From positions 1-55,651 of the forward strand of contig PABK01000010.1 of assembly GCA_002699145.1 (NCBI GenBank): 55,651 nucleotides of DNA. The letters are read 5' to 3'. This DNA comes from Halioglobus sp. GTDB lineage: Bacteria > Pseudomonadota > Gammaproteobacteria > Pseudomonadales > Halieaceae. A program made the translations under genes and the position numbers. Below, piece by piece: positions 45,992-52,651 of the stretch (position 1 is the first letter of the stretch; each line of letters begins with the position of its first letter). The notes below the pieces were generated by a model. It worked only from the letters and a program-made list of their open reading frames with translations, searched no databases and was not told the DNA's origin.

Positions 45992-46018
45992 AAAAAAGCA
46001 AGTAGGGCCATGCCCTAC
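45992..46018 (-). terminator. Rho-independent terminator after the DUF4124 gene
   Basis: The perfect 7-bp stem GTAGGGC/GCCCTAC with a 3-nt loop (46002-46018) is followed on the minus strand by TTGCTTTTTT. It lies 15 bases after the stop codon of the DUF4124 gene and would end its transcript. Confidence 0.75.
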
Positions 46019-46032
46019 ACTCGACGGCCCGC

Positions 46033-46533
46033 TCAACAGCCCAGCCGCTGCATCTGTGCCCTGCGCTCGGCAACCATTTCACGCTGGCGCTCGGAACTGA
46101 CCGACTTGCCGTCCTCGGTGACGTAGTAGTAGAACGGGCGGCCGTTGGCGTCGTAACTCATGCCCGACAGTTCGGCGACCTCGCGGCGCAGGCGTTCGCA
46201 GGCCTGCGCCTCCTGCTGCCGGCGCTGCGCCTGCGCCTCGTCGCGCGCCGCCTGTTCCTCGCGCATGCGCTCGCTATTGTCGCGCCACTGCTGCTGGCGC
46301 TCGCGCTCCAGCTCACGCAGTTCCTCGGCGCTGCGCTCGGGGGGCTTGTAGGCCTCGTCGATAGCCACCGCGCGCGCCTTCTCCGCGCCCGCGCCTGCGC
46401 GGGGTTTGTCGCCGAAGTGCACGTTGCCGTCCTCGTCCACCCAGCGGTAGACCTCGGCGGCAGCCAGGGGAACACTAACCATGGCCCAGGCCAGGAGCAG
46501 CAGGCAGGTTGCGCTGAGCTTGCGCCGCGTCAT
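46033..46533 (-). CDS. Exported DUF4124 protein with charged coiled coil
   Basis: A 166-residue protein with a signal peptide (LSATCLLLLAWAMVSVPLAAA), a DUF4124 start (VYRWVDEDGNVHFGDKPRAG) and a long Arg/Glu/Gln-rich predicted coiled coil (about 70-125). The C-terminus has GRPFYYYVTEDGKSVSSERQREM. The family is periplasmic with no known function. GGAGG lies 8 bases before the ATG. It overlaps the stop of the upstream hotdog gene by 4 bases, so it is translated in the same operon. Confidence 0.85.
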   Translation of the reverse strand: MTRRKLSATCLLLLAWAMVSVPLAAAEVYRWVDEDGNVHFGDKPRAGAGAEKARAVAIDEAYKPPERSAEELRELERERQQQWRDNSERMREEQAARDEAQAQRRQQEAQACERLRREVAELSGMSYDANGRPFYYYVTEDGKSVSSERQREMVAERRAQMQRLGC

Positions 46534-47384
46534 GCGCACGCCTCCCGCGCCTGGCCGGCCCCGCGCAGGCGGTAGATCGCGCGCAGCGCGATGCTGCACA
46601 GGCAGCCGCGGTCCGCCGCGTCGAACAGGTTGACGCGGGTGTCGACAAAGCCGTGCCCGCCGCGGTCGAACACGTCGGCCACCTCCATCTCGGCGAGAAT
46701 GTCCGTACCGGCGCACACGGGGCGATAGTGCTGCGCCCGGGTTTCCAGGTGTACCCAGGGATTCATGGCCGCGTTGGCGGCGGTAATCCAGTTGGAGATG
46801 CCGAGCAGGAAGGCGGCGTTGGCGCGGGCGTCGGGGCCGCGCAACAGCGCCGGCATGGCCTGTTCGTCGCGCAGGTATGTGCCCATACGCCCGCGGGGCC
46901 GCCACTGGAAACGCTGCGCCCTGCAACCGTGCTGCGCCAGTTCCATCCAGTACTCGCGCGTGGCCGCGGGCCCCTGGTAATCGAGTTCGACGACGGTGTC
47001 GCCGCGCGGGACCGGCGCCGCAGCGGGGGCGTCCTCCAGGCGCACCTGGGCGTGTGCACTGACCGTGCCGTCAGGGCGCAGCAGGCGCGCCGTGTAGGCG
47101 TCGGCGGCGGCATTCTCCACCTCCACAGTGAAGTGTTCGCGGTCGTACAGGGGCGAGACCACCCGCACGTGCGACCAGCCGCGGCGCAGGAAATCCTCGC
47201 CCCAGGCCTGCACCGCCGGGTGCAGCAGGTAGGCGGAGATGGTGACGCCGGGCACCAGGCCGCCGCTGAAGCCGTACTGCCGCGCCAGCGCGTCGCCGTG
47301 AATCTCGTTTGCCGAGTCAGGTTCCTGGTTGAAGGCCTCGCCACGCCAGGACAGCGCGGCGGCCTCGGGGGGCTGCCGGGTCAT
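46530..47384 (-). CDS. Hotdog-fold (MaoC-like) protein
   Basis: A 284-residue protein. The N-terminal half has FNQEPDSANEIHGDALARQYGFSGGLVPGVTISAYLLHPAVQAWG, the central helix and loop of MaoC-like hotdog domains. The C-terminal half has NPWVHLETRAQHYRPVCAGTDILAEMEVADVFDRGGHGFVDTRV, a second hotdog-like unit. Double-hotdog proteins are hydratases, dehydratases or thioesterases on CoA esters. The classic D-x(4)-H hydratase motif is not clearly preserved, so activity is uncertain. GGGAGA lies upstream of the ATG. Confidence 0.72.
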   Translation of the reverse strand: MTRQPPEAAALSWRGEAFNQEPDSANEIHGDALARQYGFSGGLVPGVTISAYLLHPAVQAWGEDFLRRGWSHVRVVSPLYDREHFTVEVENAAADAYTARLLRPDGTVSAHAQVRLEDAPAAAPVPRGDTVVELDYQGPAATREYWMELAQHGCRAQRFQWRPRGRMGTYLRDEQAMPALLRGPDARANAAFLLGISNWITAANAAMNPWVHLETRAQHYRPVCAGTDILAEMEVADVFDRGGHGFVDTRVNLFDAADRGCLCSIALRAIYRLRGAGQAREACA

Positions 47385-47470
47385 CTGCGGTTCTCCCGTG
47401 TGACGCCTTGCCGTCTTTGTACTGCCTCGCGTGGAGAAACTCAACCGCTCGCTGCCGCTGCCGCGCCGGC

Positions 47471-48385
47471 TCAGCCTTGCAGTTCGGACTGCAGCAGGTC
47501 CAGGAGCGGCTCGACGCCCCCGCCCTGCGCGGGAATCACCGCGGCGTTGAAGTCGGTGACACCCGCGTCGCGCAGGCGCGCGATCTGCGCGCGCAATTCC
47601 GCCTCGTCGCCGACGATGGCCAGTTGCGCCGGCCCCTCCACGCCCTCGCGATCGAGCATGGCGCGGTAGGACGGCAGCATGCCGTACACCTGCAGCGCTT
47701 TGGCGATGTACTCGCGGGCGCCGTCCACGTCGTCGGTCAGGCAGATGGGCATGCCGCAGACGATGCGCGGCGCCGGGCGCCCTGCCGCCTGCGCCGCGGC
47801 GGTGATTGCGGGCACGATGTGCGACTCCACGGTCTTCGGCCCGGTCATCCACAGGGAGGTGCCCTGGGCGTGTTGCCCGGCGAGTTTGAGCATCGCCGGC
47901 CCCAGCGCCGCCACCAGCAGGGGCACCGGCGGGCCGGACACCTCGAGCTGCAGCTTGCCGGTGAGCTGTTCGCCCTCGAAGTCCGCCGCCTCGCCGCGCA
48001 GCAGGGGTGCAAGAATTTGCAGGTACTCCTGCATGTGCCTCGCAGGCTTGTCGTAGGACAGGCCGAACATGCCCTCGATGACCAGCTGGTGCGACAGGCC
48101 GATGCCCAGGGCGAAGCGGCCATCGCAGGCCTGCTGCGTGGTCACCGCCTGCTGCGCCAGCGCCCCGGGGTGCCTGGGATAGGTCGGCGTCACGGCGGTG
48201 CCCAGCTCGATGCGGCTGGTCTCCCAGCCGGCGATGGCGCAGGCGCCCACGCCGTCCAGGCCGAAGATGTTGGGCAGCCACAGGCTGTCGAAGCCGCGCG
48301 CCTCGACGTCGCGGGCGAAGGGAACCAGTTCTTGCAGGCCAAAACTGGTCTCGGCGGTAGTGCCGGCGAAGATTCCTATGCGCAT
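47471..48385 (-). CDS. LLM-class oxidoreductase, TIGR03564-like
   Basis: A 304-residue luciferase-like TIM barrel: MRIGIFAGTTAETSFGLQELVPFARDVEARGFDSLWLPNIFGLDGV, ELGTAVTPTYPRHPGALAQQAVTT, and GPPVPLLVAALGPAMLKLAGQHAQGTSLWMTGP. It resembles the TIGR03564 group, named F420-dependent from actinobacterial members. Cofactor use here is unproven. The ATG at 48385 has GGGAG upstream. A repeat cluster lies directly upstream. Confidence 0.82.
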   Translation of the reverse strand: MRIGIFAGTTAETSFGLQELVPFARDVEARGFDSLWLPNIFGLDGVGACAIAGWETSRIELGTAVTPTYPRHPGALAQQAVTTQQACDGRFALGIGLSHQLVIEGMFGLSYDKPARHMQEYLQILAPLLRGEAADFEGEQLTGKLQLEVSGPPVPLLVAALGPAMLKLAGQHAQGTSLWMTGPKTVESHIVPAITAAAQAAGRPAPRIVCGMPICLTDDVDGAREYIAKALQVYGMLPSYRAMLDREGVEGPAQLAIVGDEAELRAQIARLRDAGVTDFNAAVIPAQGGGVEPLLDLLQSELQG

Positions 48386-48479
48386 CCAGATGCTCCCGAT
48401 TTTTGGCGAGCCGCTATTCTGCACGGCGCTGTGCGGGGCTGTCGAGGGTTGTGTCTGCACGGCGGTGTGCAGACCTGTC

Positions 48480-48904
48480 GTCATCCCCGCGCAAGCGGGG
48501 ATCCATTCGTGGGGAAGAGCGTTAGGTGTAAATGGATTCCCGCTTGCGCGGGAATGACGGGGGCGCGGGAATGACAGGGGTGCGGGAATGACAGGGGTGC
48601 GGGAATGACGGGGGTCCGCTGCGTAGGTCACCAGGACTACCGTCATCCCCGCGCAAGCGGGGATCCAGTGTGGAGGCCAGCGCAAGACAAGACTGGATTC
48701 CCGCTTTCGCGGGAGTGACGGAGGTGGGGGAGTGACGGGGGCGCGGGAATGACGGGGCGCGGAAATGACGGGGCGCGGGAATGACCGGGGTCAGCTGCGT
48801 AGGTCACCAGGACTACCGTCATCCCCGCGCAAGCGGGGATCCAGTGTGGAGGCCAGCGCAAGACAAGACTGGATTCCCGCTTTCGCGGGAATGACGGAGG
48901 TGGG
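48480..48904. repeat. Cluster of dRS3-like palindromes including a 111-bp duplication
   Basis: Six full 26-bp copies in both orientations lie at 48480-48505, 48533-48558, 48642-48667, 48694-48719, 48818-48843 and 48870-48895. The core is the form ATYCCC-N8-GGGRAT. Many half copies (GCGGGAATGAC) lie between. A 111-bp block holding two copies in opposite orientation is present twice, 48618-48728 and 48794-48904, with one visible mismatch. The region 48386-48975 has no gene. Confidence 0.85.
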
Positions 48905-48975
48905 CGGGAATGACGGGGGTGGGTGGGAATAAGGAGCTGCGCGGTAAGACGGGAGCGGGCGCGGACGAATTGGGC

Positions 48976-50007
48976 TCAATCGATTGCTTTGCCGTCATCG
49001 GCGACGGCGTAAAACAGGCAGTCGGTGCTGGCGATTTCCGGATTGTTGGTGATCATGAACAGTTTCAGCGCCTGGGCCGGGTACAACTGGCCGTCGCACA
49101 CCCTGACCAGCCGGCTCACCGCGCAGCGCCCGCCCTGGTCGCTGGCGACGAACAGGTCGCGCTCCGCCGCAGCGGTCCAGCCCAGTGGCGTCTGTGGCGT
49201 CACGCTGCCGAAGTTCAGGTGCTCGATATCGGTGCGCAGGGTGATATCGTGGTCGGCGCAGGGCGTCTCGGCGTAGGTGAGCGTCACGTTGTCGCGCAAC
49301 TCGAGGCGGATCGGGTCGCGCAGCAACTCCAGCCCCCAGTCGGTCTGTTCCGGGCTCAGCACGTCCTTGGCCGTGAAATAGCGGCACAGCCCGTCGAAGG
49401 CGAGTTCGTGCGCCGCTTCGTCCAGCCTGCCGCCCACCTCCACGGTCACCGTGGGATAGCTGTGCTCGCTGATATCCATGAGCGCGCCCAGGCGCAGGTT
49501 GGAGACGATCAGGCGCTGGGTGAACAGCGACACCAGCGCGTCGTGCTGACGGTCCACGAACGTGCACACGCCGAAGGACGGCCCGGAGCCGGAGGTATTG
49601 TGCATGTCGACCACGGCCTCGGGCTGGTGCATGTGCAGGATTTCCAGGATTTCCTCGGCCAGGGCCCCCTGCGCATCGTCGAAGGGCGGGCGGAAGCAGC
49701 GGTTCAGGTCGCGCGCCCGCGGCAGCATGCGGTGGCTGAACAGCGGCGCCTCCAGCGCGGCCGCCACCGAGGCGACGATACACACGACGTTGACCGCCGG
49801 GCGCTGTGCCGACTTCAGCCAGCGCCACAGGGCCATGGTCCCGGAGGGCTCGTTGCCGTGCAGCAGCGTAACCAGGGCGCGGGTGCGCGCGCTGTCCTCG
49901 CCCTCGAGGAACAGGCACGCGGGACCGCCCAGGTCGCGCAGGAACTGCTCCACGTTGTCGCCGCAGTCCGTGGCCAGCGGGTTGCGCATGAACTGGAAGC
50001 GTCTCAC
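48976..50007 (-). CDS. Aspartoacylase/succinylglutamate desuccinylase-family zinc hydrolase
   Basis: A 343-residue M14-like hydrolase (PF04952). Zinc ligands are in LLHGNEPSGTMALW (H-x-x-E) and VVDMHNTSGSGPSFG (His), with EVGG as the likely catalytic Glu region. The family removes an acyl group from an N-acyl amino acid. The start is GTG at 50007, which overlaps the stop of the upstream ligase as GTGA and has GGAG 8 bases upstream; ATG at 49989 is the alternative. The coupling to the ligase suggests related substrates. Confidence 0.83.
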   Translation of the reverse strand: MRRFQFMRNPLATDCGDNVEQFLRDLGGPACLFLEGEDSARTRALVTLLHGNEPSGTMALWRWLKSAQRPAVNVVCIVASVAAALEAPLFSHRMLPRARDLNRCFRPPFDDAQGALAEEILEILHMHQPEAVVDMHNTSGSGPSFGVCTFVDRQHDALVSLFTQRLIVSNLRLGALMDISEHSYPTVTVEVGGRLDEAAHELAFDGLCRYFTAKDVLSPEQTDWGLELLRDPIRLELRDNVTLTYAETPCADHDITLRTDIEHLNFGSVTPQTPLGWTAAAERDLFVASDQGGRCAVSRLVRVCDGQLYPAQALKLFMITNNPEIASTDCLFYAVADDGKAID

Positions 50008-51473
50008 AGGGGCCACTCCGACACCGGCGCGTTGCCTGTACTGTAGTCGATGAATTCCTCCAGCATGGTATGCAGGGCCTCCTCCTGTGCCATCTCGCGG
50101 CGCAGGGCGCTGAGCCGCGAGCGCTGCCAGATGGCGCCGGTGCGGCAGGTTTCCAGGCGCCGCTCGATCACGCCCAGGTAGCGCTGCGCCTCGGCGGCGT
50201 CGATACCCAGGGCCGCCAGCCCCGCGGCGGCCAGCGGCAGCAGGTTGCGGATCACCGACCCCACGGGCTGCTCGCGATAGCCGGACTGCCCCGCCTCCGG
50301 CCAGACCACGCGGGCGAACAGGCCGTGCTGGGCGGCGCGGTAGAAATTGTACTCGGCGATGCCAAAGGGAATGGCCGGGAGGATGTCGTCGATGCGACCG
50401 CGCAGCCCCTCGGCGAGGCCGATCAGCAGCGCCGCGTTGGCGACCATATCGATGGCGCTGGGGCCGGCCGGCAGCGCGCGCATCTCGATGCGCAGGTGCC
50501 CGTCGCCCGTGTCGTCGTACACCGGCCGGTTCCACAGCCACACCGTGCTCTGGTGCAGGCGCAGCTCGGACAGCGCGGGCGCACCCGCCGCGGGCTCGCG
50601 CGCGCCGCTGCAGACGGGCAACAGCGGCGGGTAGATACGCACCACCTCGGCGAACAGCTCCAGCGCGCCGCGCCGCACCCAGCCCTGGCCGAAGTTGACC
50701 CGCGGCGGCTCGTTCCAGGAGTAGCGATCGATATAGCGCGTGTCGATGGACTGCTTGAACAGCGGCACGCGGGTCTCGTGCCACAGGTTGTGCCCGAACA
50801 GGGTCGGCGAGTTGGCGGCCACCGCCACCGCCAGGGGCGTGACCAGCTGGATGGCGTTGAAGGTGGCGGCGAAGTCCTCCGGCGCCACGCGATAGTGCAC
50901 CTGGAAGGAGGTGTTGGCACCCTCCAGGGTGATGTCCGCCATTTCCAGTTCCAGCGGCTGTTCGCCGTGGATATCGACGCGGAACTGCCCTCCCCGGCGC
51001 AGCAGCAACTGCTGTACCAGAGCGTGGAAACGCTTGCGGTCGGTGATGCAGTGGGCGCCGAAGTCGGACTGGCGCAGGGTCGGCAGGATGCCGATGGGCA
51101 CGATGCGGCCACCGAAGTCCGCGGCGACGCCGCGCAGGTAGGCCAGGCGCTCGAGTATCTCCCGTTCCAGGGCGGCGAAGGGGGCCGCGTCCAGAGCGCG
51201 TGGGGTGAGGTTGTACTCCAGGTTGTAGCGGTTCAGCTCCAGCGCGAGCTGCGCATCGCCCGCGGCGTCGAGGATCTCCTGGTTGGCGTGCAGGGGACGG
51301 CCGTCGGCGTCGACGATATACATCTCGAGTTCGGCGCCGACGGAGCCCGGCCCGGCGCCGAAACCGGGCCGCGCCAACAACGCGCGCAACGCGTCGAGGT
51401 CGCCCTCCAGGGCCTGGCGAAACGCAGCGTAGTCGTCGGGCGCGAATTTCGTCCTGTCGATTTCTATGCCCAT
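50004..51473 (-). CDS. Glutamate-cysteine ligase-type (GCS2) carboxylate-amine ligase
   Basis: A 489-residue ATP-grasp-like ligase of the GCS2 family (PF04107): SVGAELEMYIVDADGRPL (substrate and metal site), ELNRYNLEYNLTPRAL, DITLEGANTSFQVHYRV, NSPTLFGHNLWHETRVPLFKQS, and GHLRIEMRALPAGPSAIDMVAN. Members join the gamma- or alpha-carboxylate of an amino acid to an amine; the YbdK group has weak glutamate-cysteine activity. The exact product here is unknown. It is translationally coupled to the downstream aspartoacylase-like gene. The ATG at 51473 has a weak GGCGGAA site. Confidence 0.83.
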   Translation of the reverse strand: MGIEIDRTKFAPDDYAAFRQALEGDLDALRALLARPGFGAGPGSVGAELEMYIVDADGRPLHANQEILDAAGDAQLALELNRYNLEYNLTPRALDAAPFAALEREILERLAYLRGVAADFGGRIVPIGILPTLRQSDFGAHCITDRKRFHALVQQLLLRRGGQFRVDIHGEQPLELEMADITLEGANTSFQVHYRVAPEDFAATFNAIQLVTPLAVAVAANSPTLFGHNLWHETRVPLFKQSIDTRYIDRYSWNEPPRVNFGQGWVRRGALELFAEVVRIYPPLLPVCSGAREPAAGAPALSELRLHQSTVWLWNRPVYDDTGDGHLRIEMRALPAGPSAIDMVANAALLIGLAEGLRGRIDDILPAIPFGIAEYNFYRAAQHGLFARVVWPEAGQSGYREQPVGSVIRNLLPLAAAGLAALGIDAAEAQRYLGVIERRLETCRTGAIWQRSRLSALRREMAQEEALHTMLEEFIDYSTGNAPVSEWPL

Positions 51474-51577
51474 ACGGGTTCCGCCTGGCGCACGCAGCGA
51501 TGCGCGGTGTTTACGGGGCGTGTCCTTCGCGCTGCGGATTGGACGGCGATGGAGCGCCTGGTACAGGTCGACAATAC

Positions 51578-51674
51578 TGGATTCCCGCTTGCGCGGGAAT
51601 GACCTTGCGCAAGCTTGTGACACGCTTGCGCGGGGATGGCGTGGCTGCTGGATTCCCGCTTGCGCGGGAATGAC
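51578..51674. repeat. Two dRS3-like palindromes
   Basis: Copies at 51578-51603 and 51649-51674, both in the orientation TGGATTCCC...GGGAATGAC, with degenerate TTGCGC-rich sequence between. They occupy the gap between the SIMPL gene and the GCS2 gene, near the start of the latter. Confidence 0.85.
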
Positions 51675-51701
51675 GGGGTTCAGGGGCCGGCGGCGCGGGG
51701 C

Positions 51702-52424
51702 TTACTCTGCTATGGCGAAGGTCATCTCCACGGTCACCTGGTAGCTGTTTTCGCCGCTGGCCACGGGTACGCTGGCGTCGCTCATGGCCATCTCGGCGCG
51801 GGCGAAGGGCAGCGGCTGGGACTGACGCGAGCGCTCGGCGATCTCCAGGATCGACCCCAGCCTGACGCCGGCGGCATCCGCCAGCGTGCGCGCCTTGCCC
51901 ATGGCGGCCTTGACCGCCCGCCGTCGCGCCTTGTCGAGCAGCGGTGCCGGGTCCTGGTTGGCGAAGGCGATATTGCCGCCCTCGTTTACGCCAAGGCGCA
52001 CCGCGGCGTCCAGCGCCTCGCCGACGCGCCCGACGTCGCGCAGCCGCACGGTGAGGGAGTTGCGCACCGTGTAGCCGGTAAAGCGGCGCGCCTGCCCATC
52101 GGCGCCGGGCACGCGTTGCAGGTGGGCGTAGTTGGGGTGGATGGAAAAGCCGCTGGTCTGCAGGTCGCGGTCGGCCACGCCCAGGGAACGCATGGCGTTG
52201 AGCACCTGCGCCATGGCCGCGGAGCTGGCGTCAACCGCCTCTCCCGCTGTGGGCGCCTCGCGGTTCACGGTCAGCGTCAGCACCGCCATGTCCGGCGCCC
52301 CGGCCGCGCTGCCGGTAGCGCTGACCTCGATCTGCGCATCGTCCGCCTGCGCGGCCAGCGGGAACACTGCGGTGAGCAGCACGAGGACGCAACGGCACAG
52401 AAAACTTTTCACATCGATCTCCAT
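51702..52424 (-). CDS. SIMPL (DUF541) domain periplasmic protein
   Basis: A 240-residue exported protein: signal peptide FLCRCVLVLLTAVFPLAAQA, then a SIMPL domain (IEVSATGSAAGAPDMAVLTLTVNREAPTAGEAVDAS..., LQTSGFSIHPNYAH, YTVRNSLTVRLRDVGRVGEALDAAVRLG, ARRRAVKAAMGKARTLADAAGVRLGSILEI). The family includes YggE, linked to oxidative stress, without a known enzyme role. The ATG at 52424 overlaps the fdsD stop (TGATG). A GTG at 52412 with GGAG 7 bases upstream gives a shorter, more usual signal peptide. Confidence 0.85.
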   Translation of the reverse strand: MEIDVKSFLCRCVLVLLTAVFPLAAQADDAQIEVSATGSAAGAPDMAVLTLTVNREAPTAGEAVDASSAAMAQVLNAMRSLGVADRDLQTSGFSIHPNYAHLQRVPGADGQARRFTGYTVRNSLTVRLRDVGRVGEALDAAVRLGVNEGGNIAFANQDPAPLLDKARRRAVKAAMGKARTLADAAGVRLGSILEIAERSRQSQPLPFARAEMAMSDASVPVASGENSYQVTVEMTFAIAE

Positions 52425-52651
52425 CAGGTGGTGGCGGGGTCGGCGGCCAGCGCGCGCCGCACTGCCGGTAACAGGGGCGCATCGGGGTCGTGCGCGGTAG
52501 CGGCCAGCTGTGCGCGCATGGCCGGTGTCCAGAAACGGCGCAGGTGATCGGCGACCTTTGCCGCGACGACGGCCTCGTCGCCCCAGGCGGCCAGGTTGCG
52601 CGCGATATCGTTGGCCATCTTCACCAGGTGGTCCGGCTGCGTCGCGCTCAC
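52424..52651 (-). CDS. fdsD: Formate dehydrogenase delta subunit
   Basis: A 75-residue FdsD protein (PF11390): HLVKMANDIARNLAAWGDEAVVAAKVADHLRRFWTPAMRAQLAA matches the family closely. FdsD is needed for assembly or maturation of NAD-dependent molybdenum formate dehydrogenases. It overlaps the fdsA stop by 4 bases. Confidence 0.9.
   Translation of the reverse strand: MSATQPDHLVKMANDIARNLAAWGDEAVVAAKVADHLRRFWTPAMRAQLAATAHDPDAPLLPAVRRALAADPATT

Noticed and set aside
48480-48904. CRISPR-like array
   Set aside because: Repeats are palindromic, occur in both orientations and have irregular gaps with duplicated spacers; no cas gene is near.
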